The notes under the pieces: generated by a model
Database searches by the model: none
What the model was told of the DNA's origin: nothing
What the model saw: only the letters and a program-made list of their open reading frames with translations
Shown: positions 22,210 through 35,471 of the stretch, in pieces
Numbering within the stretch: position 1 is the stretch's first letter
Layout: each line of letters begins with the position of its first letter
Translations under genes and position numbers: made by a program
From: Crocodylus rhombifer
Lineage: Eukaryota > Chordata > Crocodylia > Crocodylidae
Length of the DNA stretch: 64,000 nucleotides
Assembly (NCBI GenBank): GCA_038503035.1
Contig: JAVSML010021692.1
Coordinates: forward strand, 186,001-250,000
Direction: 5' to 3'

Positions 22210-25200
22210 TCCACAGCTTCTTGGAATGATTCTGGCCTCCTTTGCCTGGATTCTGATCTGCAAGTCTAACATCAGATCCAGGCAAGCATCCATTGACCTT
22301 TTGTCCTGGAAGTCCAAACTGGCAGCTTGTTAGACACCAGACATGGAGTCTCTTCAGGTCCTCTCCCACTTCTGGCATAGTCTCTTGCTATCCATTATGT
22401 GCTTTTAACACAAGTGCTATTCAACCAGAGCAGTTAGCCAAAATGCGGCTAACTGCTCAGTAGACTGTTTCTATCGACAGAGGAAATCAGCGATTGAGTC
22501 CCTTATTTCTTTGATGCAAAAATGTTTATTTACAAAGAACTGCATGAACCAGAATGCAGAAGGAATTTAAGAGCAGGGGATTGCTTCTTTGCTGATAGCC
22601 TTTTTCCATTTAGCTCTCCACTCAAAAGTTGTTAATTTCTTAGTATCACGCTAGTAATAGTTGGGGGGGTTGGGGGTTGGGAGGGTTTTTTCCCCATCTC
22701 TTGGTACCTGTTAGTTTTGCCTCGTCAACCTCTAATTGTTAGTGGAGTCCAAAGTGCATAGCAAAGAATTGTAGCAGTGATCTGGATAATTCTCTCTCTC
22801 TATTACAGGTAAATTCTGCAGCACCAGCAGAGCTTTTTATATTCATTTTCAATTTTCATTTAGGATGTGATGTTGAAATGAGCCAGGTAAATCACCCAGG
22901 GACTCATTAAGATAGCAGAGTTTTGCATTGCTTGAATTATAGTAATCCAACCTCTCCTAAATAAGCCTCTGTGAGTTACAAATAGGGTAGAAAACTAGTA
23001 TAAATGTACGGTTTTGCTTAAGTCCTTTTGGCTGGCCTGGCCCAATCTTGTATTTAGGGGTCTGACTTCCATTGTGGTCTTCTCAAGATGATATCCAAAT
23101 CCTTCAGTCTTGCTGAAACTCATATCTATAAGCAAGGTCTAAGTGGATCAAAGTTGTGCTGATTTCCTATATTTCAGAAACGACCTTCTAGTGCATAAAT
23201 CAAGTTGCGAGTCATCTCATAGCTCCATCTTGCCATCCCAGACTTGAAACTGCAATTCCTTTCCTGCATGTATGCTTTGCAGGTTTCATTTCAACCTGAA
23301 AGTCATCTCTCAGGACATCATCCAGGACATCCCCAGCTACTACTTTAATACCTTTTATGGTTTTGATTTTCTGGCCATGTTTTATTTCTATGATCACTTC
23401 TTTCATTTGTTTCATGTTAGATGAAAAGAAATATGAGATCACAATTTCTCTCCTTGGAAACCAAAATCCATTTCTGACACTAGAATTACATCCTTTAACC
23501 CAGGAAGTCATGGCATTGTTGTTTGTTTTTTCCACTAATGGAAGAAACTGATGATGGAGTTGGGTATTTCCTTGAAGCAATTTTTTTCTTTACAAAGACT
23601 GCTTCCTGTTGTGTCCAGGGAAAGAGGTCTTTGTACACAAGCGCAGTAGGAGACTGTTTCTTTGCACACAGCTCCAGGCCTCTTTCTAGCCAGCACTCCA
23701 TCCAAAAGTACTCTCTCTTATTTTTTCTCTATGATCATGCTAGAAGTATATCTACTGCTGTCATTAGGGCTTCCTTCTGCATCTATGGTGTTTCTGCTGC
23801 TCTTTGCTCTCTCATGTGCACGCACAACTCTCAGAAGCAATACTCAGTGTCCTGCATTTCTCTCTAACCCCAGCCATGCTTCTTTGCCACATAGCTCAGA
23901 TTCTCAACTCTCTGTACATGCAGCCTGTGTTTTGGGTGCTGACTTCTGTTATTTTAGCTTTCTAGCTCATAAAAGAATTGAATTCTTTTTTAGATTTATC
24001 CTCAGTAAGAGGCAGCTTTTTCGTCAGCTTCAGTGACACTTCACTCAAGCGCCAATATCTTACTATGTTCCCTCTCACATGCACAGTCTGAAAGTATTAA
24101 TTTATTATCTCCATAACTGCAACAAATCAAAACCAATGTTAGCAATAATGCCAGCAGCACTGCATTTCACAATCTGTTTGTATTCCTTTGAATTAGATTA
24201 CTCTATCATTTGTTTCAGAGGACTGCGCATCCATATACACCACCAAACTAAATTCAGTCAAGCTACAAATTTGTGTTGAGCATAAAAGGTTTGTTTTATA
24301 TTAACCACTTAGTTACTGTTTTTCTCCTCCTGCCTCTTCTTCTGTTGCAAACAACTCAGATAGACTGTAACAGATTGAAATATGTTTGACACTATAACCT
24401 CCTACTTGAAATCTCCGGGTTTGTCTTGTGAACTATGGGTAGCTGCTTGTATATTGCACTGCACCCTTTGACAGCCTGGAAAGGCTCTCATGCCATCCCA
24501 TAATGTCATGGCACCCAAGCTGAGAATCATTGCTCTTCTACATAGCAGACACACTCATGTATCATGTTGATGGGCATTGCTCAAGGACCCAAGTAAAAAA
24601 GAACTTGGAAAAAATGGCAGTAGAACAACTCAACAAAATATATTAGGTTATTAGAAAAATATTAGATAGAGGTTCCCCAAGAAACACTATTAAATAGTGC
24701 TACTGCCTGCAGCAGGGTTTTAGTTACATACCCCCTGTGGTTTTGCTTCCACATAGCTACATTGCCATGTGGAACCACAGACACATGCTAGAACATGTTG
24801 TAATATTATTCCCTGAACAACCTCCTCTAAAAATGATGCTTCAGCACTAGGAAAATGGACTGGCTGATGCTAACTTGGTATTTCTAGTACTTCCAGGAAT
24901 GACGGGCTATCACACAAAGTCACTGGGAATAAATGCATGGATGGGTAGAAAGGAGAGAGGGTTTTACTTTTAACCCACATATTCCTTTTGTAAATTAACT
25001 GATCTAAATTGTCATTCCTTCTTCAAATACTTTGCATAATTAAAAAGGGTTTCCCCCTCTCCAGGTTGTTTATCTCTGTTTCCTAGTTACTTTCTTGTGA
25101 CCTGAAAACCTATTTATTTGTAACCTGTTGTCATGGAAAGACATGAGGGTAGAAATAAATGTACCCTGTGGTCACACATTTTCAAACATATCTGGAAAAC

Positions 25201-25670
25201 TGCCAGATGTATTTTTATAACTATAGGAAGAAGTCATCGCTCAAGAATGATCTTGCTATGAAATGTAATTAGTTTTATACTTTGCAAGTGTAGTGTTGAA
25301 ACCTGTTCCTTCAAACAAGCAGTCATCCCCTATTGCCACATACAATTAGTTAGCTTAGGAGCCAGGCATAGAGTGATAGAACACAACAGGCATTTGCAAG
25401 ACCATTAAAATGCGGGTAAATTTATACTGTGGTTTGTTGATTTCCTTTTCCTCCCCTGCTAAGAGATTTCTATTGTAAAATAGAGCGTGTGGCTTTCTCC
25501 ATGGGAAATTGTATCAAATGCAGATATAGTCAAAGCATAGCATCTTGTTCATTATTTTATCTATCACTGATAAAATTTCCCTACTCCAGGACTAGCTTGT
25601 GAATCCATTGTACCTTTTGGTGAACAAGCATATATGGTATGTACGGGGATTAGGTAGAGGTTATATATCA
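22210..25670. other. Long stretch without recognised gene
   Basis: Mostly AT-rich. A GGCACCCAAGCTGAGAATCA motif at about 24,510 resembles a hAT terminus. A G/T-rich run lies at about 22,661-22,692. Nothing else could be supported. Confidence 0.35.
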
Positions 25671-25674
25671 TGGT

Positions 25675-26526
25675 AAAAATGGCCACCCAATCTAACTTAG
25701 CTCACCTGGGAACAGACCTTACACTCAAATCTCTAGTTAGATCTTTTCAAGAGTGAACAGTACAGAAGTTTCAGAAAGGTTAGACTGGTCTAAAAATGGC
25801 TAACCCGATCTAAGTTAACCCTGCTTCTGAAGTAGTTTATCTTAGATCAGGTTGGCCATTTTTATACCGATTTAACTTTCTTGAACTTTTATATAGTTCC
25901 CAGCGCAGCCCCCGAGCTGGGAAAGCCCAGCCACTGGCCCAACCCAGAGATCTGACCTTTCTCTGCCTGCCTCTCCAGCACCAGGCTATTTTTAGCCCCC
26001 TGTCCCCTTGTTCCCACTTCCTGGACCAGACAGTGCTCCCCTTAACCCCCATCCTACAAGCCATTCCTGGTGCTGATTTCATCACCATTTGCTGATGCTT
26101 GGAACCAAAGAAGTAAGTAGCAGTGGGGGGGAGGGGCAGGCGGGATGAGGAGGTAGGTTCACTGGGAGCAGGGGTTGGGAAGCTACAAATAGCCCCTGGT
26201 TCCCCCCCAAACCTCCCTGAATATCCCATAAGCCACCCTGATCCCAACAAACCTCCTGGAACCCACCAACCCCCAACGGACCCTGCCTGTTCCCCTAATC
26301 CCCCTGTAGATTGTTTGCCCTCAATCCCCCTAAGAATGCCACCTGCCCCCCCCAACTCCCCTAATCCCTCCTGCAGACCCCCCTTGTCCCCCCAATTTCC
26401 CCATGGACCCTGTCTGCCCCCCTGATCCCCCCACAGTCTCCTTGATCCCCCCTACCTACTTGCAACTCCAACTCCTCCTACTAGCCCCCCCAGTGCCAAC
26501 TTACCTTGGATTGGGTGGCTATTTTT
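25675..26526. repeat. MITE-like element with 18-bp terminal inverted repeats and C-rich core
   Basis: AAAAATGGCCACCCAATC (25,675-25,692) pairs with GATTGGGTGGCTATTTTT (26,509-26,526), one mismatch in 18. An inner GATCTAAG/CTTAGATC palindromic section lies at 25,800-25,850. The core at 26,180-26,500 is extremely C-rich on the plus strand. The 172-codon minus-strand frame through it is low complexity and not a gene. It is related to the repeats at 6,331 and 8,701. Confidence 0.7.
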
Positions 26527-28056
26527 AACTCATTCTAACCTTCCCCTAACCTCCTTGACTGTCTGTGCCCAGCCATAGCTGCTCACCAATATGAATAAGG
26601 GGTCTGCAAGCTATGAACTAATTATCTCTCTGTTTTGTACAATTACAATTGCATCACGCACTAGAAGTTACTTTTTCTAGCATATTAAATGGGTGTTGCA
26701 ATGTTGCCTTAGCAGGATTCGGGTCTGTTTCTTCTGACGACTATTAAGTATTTTTGTAGTTTCAGTGCCATGTTTTTCCATTCAGTTGCAATGTGAATGA
26801 CAGCGCTGATTATAAAAAATAGCATTAAAATATTAGGATTTACACAAACAATTGTGGAATTGATTTAAGGAAGGTTTGGGTTTTAACAAGTTGTTGTAGT
26901 TACTTTTAAGAAGTTTGTAATAGTTTTGTTTAGTTTTTTGCTTAAGGTTCATATATAATATTTCAGTGAAAGACTGCTCTGGAGTATTCCATTTGAAAAT
27001 GCATGACAAGAGAATTAGCTTTGCAACTTCTCTGAGGGAGGGCCTATCTTTTCATTATGTTTGTATGCAGTATGTAGCACTGAGCCCTGAAATCTGATTG
27101 GAACCTTAATTAACAACCTTAAAAACAGGAATACCCCAGTCTGTTTCACCCTGATTAGAACTTAACTGTGATGTTTAAATCCAAATTTGGATCTCACACA
27201 TTCTGAGACTTCTGTGCAATGGCAAGAGACACACTACCCAGGATAGCCCCTGCTCTGAGAATCATGGAAAAGTCAGAGGGGATGCACCATGAAAAACAAT
27301 TTGCTGCTCCTAGTCTGTCACTATCTAGGAAAAACAAGTGAATGTTGCCAATGTTTAGCCAGTGGTAGGGATGTAAGTCACAGACTAGCATCCTCTTATG
27401 GCAGGATGCTGGGACAGGAACATTAGAGCCTGTCACTCTCAAGAGCTCTGCTTTCTACTTGTGCAGGGAGTTTCCTGCCCTCTCCCCACCTCTGAGAAGC
27501 CATGCACTCCAGGCACTAGGCTGATACCTGTATTTGTGGCAATATTGAAGTGTAACAGGTAACAAGCAATGTCCACACTGAGTGTTCTTGAAAATACCAA
27601 ATTTTTCACCTCAGCATTCTTGCTGCCCTAGATTTTCAGGCCCAGTGGTTTCAGTCTCTTCATCCTGGTACAAATGCATCCTCTAGCGCTCGGGAGGAAA
27701 TACTGAGTTTTTCCTTTTCTAGGCCTCCCACATCATTTTTTCCCCAACAAGGATGATCCCCTCTGCCACAAGCGGGGTTGATTTTATTTTGTTAGTAGTA
27801 GTAGAAGTTACATGTTCTATCTGAAGAAATGCTTTTATGAGAAAGGCAGGATGGTGCATCTTGTAACTTGACGTTCTCATAGATTTCATTTGAATTTATT
27901 GAAAGGTTTCATGAAACTAAAGACACTTCCAAAGTCTAATAACCTGCAAGCCAAAGATACAATGTGATTTGGATATAAAGAGGGAACTACGAAATCCAAC
28001 CCAAAACAGTTCAGCCTCAACATTTCCCTAATACAAAAGTCATATGTAATTGAGTA
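26527..28056. other. AT-rich stretch without recognised feature
   Basis: No gene or named repeat was seen. Confidence 0.35.
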
Positions 28057-28232
28057 GAGAAGCGATTCTCAACCAAGATGCTATGATTCACAAGATAAAC
28101 CCAGAGATTTCAAATAGAAATCCATAGTGTCAAAAGCATTTCTGACCTGTTATGGTCTTTCTGAGTTCTTTGCAACAGATGAATTGTTATACTGTATTTC
28201 TGGAGTCAAAAAAGAATGAGGCTGAGAAGCTC
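28057..28232 (+). mobile_element. hAT-like non-autonomous element
   Basis: The ends GAAGCGATTCTCAACC and GAGGCTGAGAAGCTC are inverted hAT-style termini. The interior shares CCAGAGATTTCAAATAGAAA and TGGTCTTTCTGAGTTCTTTG with the 38,362 copy. Confidence 0.6.
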
Positions 28233-28234
28233 TG

Positions 28235-28980
28235 TAACGTGGACAAAAGCAATTCTGTAAATTTAGGAATTCTGCTCTGGAATATGATGTAAACTTATTC
28301 GCCTCACTAAAATTAGCAAAAGAAACACTAGCATTTACAGCATATAATTCTCTCTTTATAGAAGCCTATGAAACATTAAACTTCTACAGACAGGTTTTCT
28401 TAACAGCAATGGCAAACGATTACAGGATCCTATCTGCTCCATCCCTATTAAATGCCATAGGACTTTCCAAAGTGCTGCCTGAATTACTCTTGTTGCAAGC
28501 AGAATTTTAATACATGAGTTATAATATATTTTTATGAATGAAGAGTTCAAAACATTGAGGATGTGCAGCATGTGGAAGTGATATTGCTGCATTTAAATCT
28601 AAGACAAAAAAAAAATAAAAATAGTTGAAAATGGAAACATGAGTTTCAGTCTGATCACTAGAGACATTTGATCAAATCTTACCTCCTCCCACCCCTGGCT
28701 AGCAGTTTCAGATAAGGAAAGATTTCCATGTGGAATATACAAGAAGATCAAGACGTAAGTGCATCAGCAAGCACTTAAATAAGAACAACTAGCTACTCAC
28801 TTTTGTGAACATTGAATCTGGCTGAAAATGCCTATAAAATTTTAAAAAGCCAAAAGAAATCACTTGAGATGCTAATACTGCTTGATCACAAAGTCTATCA
28901 TCATATGCCTGCTCCCTCTTTGTTCTTGGACATTTCCTCTTAAATATGTTGAATATAATCCATTTGCTCTTTGGTTTCAG
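28235..28980. other. Stretch without recognised feature
   Basis: AT-rich; nothing supported. Confidence 0.3.
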
Positions 28981-28981
28981 C

Positions 28982-28984
<3 letters not shown>

Positions 28985-29015
<31 letters not shown>
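28985..29015. repeat. (GA)n microsatellite
   Basis: About 15 uninterrupted GA units, within COLQ intron 1 about 0.9 kb downstream of its first exon. Confidence 0.95.
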
Positions 29016-29016
<1 letters not shown>

Positions 29017-29897
29017 AGCTTTAAGAGTACTTTTGTCTTCTGTTTAAAATGGGCACCTTTCCTATCACACACTGATCTCAAAGCGGGATTGGTCTGGAAT
29101 ACCCTGAAATTCAGGGGTGATTGGATCTAGGGTTTTGGTAGGAAGTACCAATTTGCCATAAAGAGATGAAAGCTGAAGATCTGTGATCTTCAACTTTCTT
29201 CTTACTTTCCACTTGGCATTGCTGAAGGAAAGCCTAGCTGATTCAACTGTAAATCCTATTAAAAGGGATTTCCAGTGCCTTGGATCAGCTGACAATTAAT
29301 TTGTTTTCCCTTCTGCCTATCAGGGATTTTCCATGCAGTGAGCTCTCATTCGCTATGTAAGTCCTCTGGGTATTTGTTAGTGTCATAGTCAGAGCCAGAT
29401 GATGTTTACTCTGCTAACTTCCAGGTTGGAGTCCAACCACATTGGACGAGGTCAAGAATATATTTATAGAAGTAGATATACATTGGGACTTGTTCTCTTT
29501 CCCCTGCTCTAATCTACCTAAGCTCCTCCAAAATAGAAAGAAACATGCAGACGTGCAACTAATATACTCATTGGGCCAGATCCTTGGCTAATGTAAAACT
29601 GCAACGTACTATAGAGATAAATAGGGACATATCAATTTGCAACAGCTGAGGAACTGGATGGGTACTGGTAACAGGGAAAGAGAGAGGGTTGCTGGAATTA
29701 GAAATAACAAAACCCTACACTACAGCAACACAGGTTTACAGTGAAAAATCCTCAGCTACTTCCTCTAATAACTGCTAGGTTTGCAGTCAAATACTTTTCC
29801 ACCCACCTTCGCAATCATTAGAAAGTGTAAAAATCAAAGGAAAGATCCAGCCTAATAAAAGTAACAAATGAGAGCTAAAGCAATGTTATAAATTTAC

Positions 29898-30003
29898 CTG
29901 CTGAAACTGAGAAGACACTGTCAACAAACGAAGTCTGAGAGAGAACAAAGCAGAAGAAAAGCTGAAGATAAAATCCCGAAGTAATTAGGCTGAGGACGAC
30001 CAT
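29898..30003 (-). CDS. COLQ: COLQ first coding exon (signal peptide), residues 1-35
   Basis: COLQ is the collagen-like tail that anchors acetylcholinesterase in the synaptic basal lamina. This 106-bp exon begins at an ATG in strong Kozak context (A at -3, G at +4). It reads MVVLSLITSGFYLQLFFCFV then LSQTSFVDSVFSVSA, and ends phase 1 at a CAG/GTAAAT donor. The hydrophobic core with Ser-rich end fits a secretory signal peptide. Residues MVVL, YLQLFF, SQ and the SxSA end match the human COLQ start as I recall it. The following PRAD (proline-rich attachment domain) and Gly-X-Y exons were not found on the minus strand down to base 1, so intron 1 is at least 29.9 kb. Position downstream of HACL1 on the same strand agrees with the known gene order. 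Confidence 0.85.
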
Positions 30004-30265
30004 GCTGGCTGCACTCCGTAAAATTCCAAGTTAGAAACACGGGTCTGCTTTGGGGAGCTCTTCTTCTCCACTGTCTTCTCTGTCTATGCCTGTCTTGCTT
30101 GCTCTCTCTTTCCCTTTTCTCTCTCTCTCCCTCTCCCTCTCTGTATGTGTGTGTGTGTGTATACACGTCTCACTCACTCTCTTCCTCTGTGCCTTTAGGA
30201 AGAAAGAATGCCAACCATTTCCCATTAAATCTTCTCCTTACACTAGACAGGGTTATATTTAACTT
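30004..30265 (-). promoter_or_regulatory. COLQ: Probable COLQ 5' leader and promoter-proximal region
   Basis: This is the sequence immediately upstream of the COLQ ATG on the minus strand. It holds a purine-rich GA tract and a GT/AC microsatellite (about 30,096-30,163). A TATA-like AAATATAAC lies at about 30,253-30,261, roughly 250 nt upstream of the ATG. The start site cannot be fixed from sequence alone, so the promoter call is inference from position. Confidence 0.4.
30096..30163. repeat. (CT)n and (GT)n compound microsatellite
   Basis: CTCTCT/CCCTCT runs are followed by TATGTGTGTGTGTGTGTATA on the plus strand. On the transcribed strand it is a purine-rich GA tract with AC repeats, 90-160 nt upstream of the COLQ ATG, so probably in its leader or core promoter. 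Confidence 0.9.
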
Positions 30266-30269
30266 CAAC

Positions 30270-33200
30270 CCTGGATCAGATGCCCCCATCATGAATATGA
30301 ACTATTAAAACCATAGCACTGGTAATTCTGTTAACAGAAACCACAAGGCAATTTGGATAAACAACAGAGGAGGACGACGACGAAGGGAGAAATAAACTGG
30401 ACTCTAAACAGCATCCCTTTGTACTGCCAATCAGAGACTGACATCAAGACAGATAAAATCCCTGATAGATCATCTTCTACATGGCTTGAACTAGAGATCT
30501 AGACAAGAGGACCTAATATCTCCGTATAATCAATACTGCTCTGCATTTTTTTTATGCATGCATTCTAGTCGCACGCTATTCAGCAATTTATTATTATTTA
30601 GTATCTAAATTAAGACTACAGTATCACTTGTTGTGCTGGGCATTGTATAAACAGTGAAAAAGATTAGCCTTCCCCAAAGAGCTTGCTGACAAGATACAAC
30701 AGGTGGATGAAACAATACATGGGTAGCTGTGAAGCAACACGGAAGTGCAATCAGCTCTGGGGGCGATAAGAGGCAAACAAACACTGCCCAGCAGCATGGG
30801 AAGAGAAATCGGGTGGGCAGGGAAATGGGAATAGACATCTGCAGTTATAAAAAGGGATGTGGTTCTTTACTTTCCACACACGAACTTGATGCTTACTCCT
30901 AGTAACTAGTTTTGCAGTTATGTTCATCTTTACAGATAACCAGTGTGGGGAGTAACAGGTTGGCTGGACACTTTCACTGTTTCCTACAAAAAAGGCAAAC
31001 TTTGCATGTGAAAAGCTGCAGCAAGGCCCTGCTGGTATAGATCTCTTTTAAGTACACATTTTTTTTCTTTCTGTCAAGGCTAACTGAAACATTCTGGATT
31101 CCTTCCAAAGTGGAGTGTTTCCATTTATTAGAGTTCACTTGCCAGTAGAGACAGAGCCAATGATGTGTCACCCTGGGTGCTAATTATCATTGAAAATACA
31201 CCAAAATCACTAAAGCACAACACTACCATTCCATATAATGCTAGTTAAACAGTCCCACATTTTACATTTAGTTCATTTCAAACATACTAAATGAACTCTT
31301 GTTGCATAAAATTCAGAGACAAAACAGAACAATTCTACACACCCTAAAATGGTTGAAGTCAGAGCAAAAGTAACAACTCTTGGAAGCCAGGCAGTCCACC
31401 AGGCCCTGTGAAGGTGCAATGCACTGAGGTTGTTTCTTTCAGTAAGAAATCCAGTCCTACTTCTACTAAATCTAGAACTCCCAGAGATTTCAATCAAAGA
31501 CAGATCAAGACCTATGAAAATGACCTCTCTGAGGATTAACAAAAATAATCCTATGCTTGATTAAAAGCTTCTCTCAAGCTTTCTTGAACTTCCTCAGACA
31601 AATGATTGATTTTCTCAGCCACTCAACTTTGGGTCAGATCCAATGAAGTCAATGGAACTGAACCATGTGTATTTTACATGAGCTTTACTTACATCTTACC
31701 TGGAATTGTTGCTCCGATAGTAGTACTAATATGCATAGAATGGAAATACATTGATTTTAGCAGTATTTTAATGTTTAATTCCAGTAGCTTTAAGAAACAA
31801 ACCATTGCATCCTGCAGAACTCACATGAGTTATTGCACTGACATAGCTAGGGCTGCACGGTTTGCAAGATGTTGCTCAAGGAAACTGTTCCATCACCAGG
31901 ACCCATTTCAGACTTTTTGTCCATGACATTGGAATATTTCTATATTTTTATTTTAGGGAATAAGTTAGACTTAGCACTGTGGGTTTTTTGTTTGCTTGTT
32001 TATACTGATGCTACAATTCCTAAGAAAATTTAAAGCCTTGAGAAATCTTTGTACCACGAAAATGAAAGTCCTTACAAGCTCCTGCTCTGTTAACCATTTC
32101 TGGCCCTTTTTAGTCCAGAGCTGAGCCTCTGAATGGTGTGGATGCAGCAGCCCTCTCTATCAGTCCTCCCACGTAAATGTAATTTATTAACTTGCCTTTT
32201 CTGTCCAAGAATTAATGACAATTCAATTAAAGATACGGCTTCTTCTCAGCCTGATCCACTTGTGGCTGGCAGCTTCTTTATCTACAGGCCAAAGGAGAAT
32301 GAATGCAAGCAAAAAGAATCTGCAGTAATCTTAAAGTTTTATACAAGCACTTAATTAAAAGGCCAAAACCAACCAAGCCTTTTCAATTCAGATGACTGAG
32401 ACATCTTCAACAGAGAGAGTGGGGTAAAAGGAAAACAACAAGACATGGTTTTAATGCAATAATTTAATATCCAGTTATGTCTGCAAAGCACACAGTGCAG
32501 AAGAAATCTTTTCATTTAATTAGTGCAGGAGTTGGAAAAGATAATTTGTAATTACATTTTCCTTACTAAATCTGCAGGATATTTATTCAGCAGTAATTTA
32601 ACAGCTGCTAGGTTTTATTAATAAGAACCTGTTTTTTGTTCATGGGAGTTCACAAAAATATGTCCATTTCCCATTAGTTTTAAGTTTTATAATGGAACTA
32701 ACATTTCCTCACATGCAAGCATCAAAAATACTTGCTGAAGTAAAAGAGGTAACAAGAACAACAAGCAAAGAATGGCCTCAACATTTCCACGTTGTTGTAT
32801 TCAAAACAATAAAACAAAGATATCAGGATTTATGGACACGTTGGAAAAAAGCTGACAACTTTGTGATGAGCTAAATCCAGCCAAATGAAGAAGAAAGTCC
32901 TGGCTCCACAGCTTCAGGCACACTGGTAATCCAGCAAGATATCAAGTGACAGTACAGTCAGCCAGTTAAACACAAGATACTGTTATTAAGTCTTCAAATA
33001 CTCATTGGATGAATATATCAAGAGGGTAAGGCATTGTTGCCTAGTAACTCCTGAAGGCGATTGGCTTTGCAAATTAAGCACTTCGTAGGTGTCACGTACC
33101 AAAAAGCAACAAAGTCCTCAGGGTTCCCTTCTCTCTATATTCAGCTCTCAACTTCTGCTGCAATAAAAAAGCAAAAGCTGTTTGACAAAAGCCATTTGAT

Positions 33201-35470
33201 TTTCTATATTCTCCAGGTTTATTTGATTAGAGATAGCTCCTTAAGCTGAACTCTGGAATCCAGCATCCTTGAAACTAAAGGATGTTCCAATACAAATGCC
33301 AGCTTCAAACTTTTTCTTCTTCTTTTTAAGCCTAAGGGATACTTATCCTTTTTCAATTCAAGCTAAACAACTAAAACAGCTGCTCACATGAATAAAGGTT
33401 GTGGGATGCTGGGGAGTAGCTTCAATCAATGCTATCAGAAAGGATCCATTCAGTTTTGAACGTTTAATATCAAGTGCTGACATTAACGAAAATAGCTCTA
33501 ATAATTTCAGCACTGAAAGAGTTTATTTGTTCTGGCACTCTCCTTCTTCTGAGTGGCTCATCTTGTACAACACTTGGCTCCAAGGTAGTTGAGTCCTGGA
33601 TATAATATAACTGGATAAATAATAATTGTGTTCATGGGAAGGTGAATCCTAAATAAGTGTCTAATATAAAGCAGGGCTTCCATTTGTGTTTATATCCTCT
33701 GCAACTGATTAATAGCGGGAGAAGATGACAGCCCACTGGGTAATTGTTTCATCTCCTTTTCATTTCGATTGCCCTTCTTACTCTGAATTACTTTTAGAGC
33801 AATACTTGTAGAACTCATCAGGAGGACTAATATCACCACAATACTGCTGCAAGCATGAGACAGGAGAATACAAGCCAGTAACTGTCTCTGAAGATTTGTT
33901 ATTTAAGTGATTTGTAAATCTACCTTGGCAAGAAGTACAACCAGTTAAATACTTCAAAGCACAAAACACTGGTATGTGAACAGTCTGACTGGAAAAGTGT
34001 TACCAATACAGCTTTCCATTAACTCTAGCCCTATGGCAGTCTGTGCCAAAGAATGCCATGGATGCTCGCAATGTAGCTGCACTGTACCCTACTCTCTACT
34101 ACTGTAAGGCTTTTCTGCTCACTAAGATGATGCATAGGGGTCTTAGAGCTAGTGCATCTGCCCACAGGAGAACATCCATCACAATGCTTGCCTTGATCAG
34201 CACCCCTTGCAGTCCCTAGCATGACAGGGTGTTGGTGAACCGACCAGAGCATTCACTGGATTTCAAATGATTCAGTGAAAGATTGTAATGCTGAGGTGGT
34301 GGGCAACCTCAGCAGTCACTGGAATTATTTACTTTGTTCAAGTTAAGCACAAGCTTAAGCACCTTACTGAATCAGGGTCTAAAGTGTGTAAGTAAGCCTA
34401 AAAATAATTTTACCAAAGCATTTGCATTTCACTGTTTTTCCAGGGGGGTCCTCCTACCTTTAGATATGCCACAACCCCAAGATCTGGTGAAATCAAGCAG
34501 AGGTGACAATCATATGTGAGGTGCGATTGTACTACGTGTATGCACCAGCTTGTCTCAGGGAAGGACTGAGCCTGGGAATGTGGGTCAGAGGTCCTGAATA
34601 TTTATACAGCTAGGAATTAAGAAACCCCAGCAGCACCCTATTGTGCAGGCGTGCAGAGAAGCCAGCCACTTAACATTGTCTAACCATTCCGGTATGCCAG
34701 AGTTGTCGTCTTCTAAATAGAGGATAACAGCTGAATCTAATCAGACTAGACAAATGCATTTTCCGAGCTTCCCTTGCAGAACTGTGGAGCTATAATTAAG
34801 GCTGTGTCAGTGTTTCCATTATAAAACCTGACTTTTGAGGGTTCAGTAGTTTGGCTTTAAAGCCACCCTCCAAGCTGCAACTTGGCATGTGAGGATTTAA
34901 CCTTAGAGCTAATTGGTTACGGGAACTGTAAAGGGAAAAATGATTTTAGCATAGCCCTAGTTACACTGTGCAACGAAGAAAAATAACCATGCATAAGGAG
35001 CCAGACATTGCTCATATTGTAATCAGTTACAGAACTCCTGCTGATTTTAGTGGTGCAGTAGGGTCCAGCATTATTGACTTATTTGTGGTACATTAAAACT
35101 TTGCAAAGGGATGAAATCATTAAAATATGGTTGAAGCTAATTACTCCTGGCTTCTAACTTGTCTCAAGATAAATGGGAAGTACCCAACATCTGGCTGGAT
35201 GAGGCCCCCTTTATACATGGAGCAAAGAGATACTCTACTGCAGTAGCAAAGATGAGTGGTTTGGAATTAATTCATTTATTCAAACTGAGTTATTCAGTAC
35301 TGTAGGCAACTTGCAGAGTTGGAGCCTCTAAAATGCTGTACATGCACATTTTCTTAATGACAATGTCAAGGGGACTGATGACAAAATTTGTGAAGCATCA
35401 GATGTGCCAACTTTTGTCTTCAATTCAATGTGCTGATTCCATCAGAGAGGCTGCTCTGTGAACACTGGGT
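30270..35470. other. Intergenic DNA upstream of COLQ
   Basis: No gene or strong repeat was recognised. AT-rich sequence around 32,440-32,690 could be a conserved noncoding element, but that cannot be judged without alignment. Confidence 0.35.
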
Positions 35471-35471
35471 T

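Larger units (their letters stand above)
1..29897 (-). other. COLQ: COLQ intron 1 (partial, by inference)
   Basis: The COLQ exon at 29,898-30,003 ends in a good donor. No exon encoding the proline-rich attachment domain or Gly-X-Y repeats was recognised to its left on the minus strand. The whole left part of the window is therefore read as intron 1, filled with transposon remnants. Confidence 0.6.

Noticed and set aside
21930..22229. Overlapping Cys/Pro/Ala-rich frames
   Set aside because: They come from GC-rich tandem units in a TIR element; all frames are open because of composition.
25837..26355. 172-codon minus-strand frame rich in Gly and Trp
   Set aside because: It reads the C-rich core of a MITE-like element; low complexity, no known domain.
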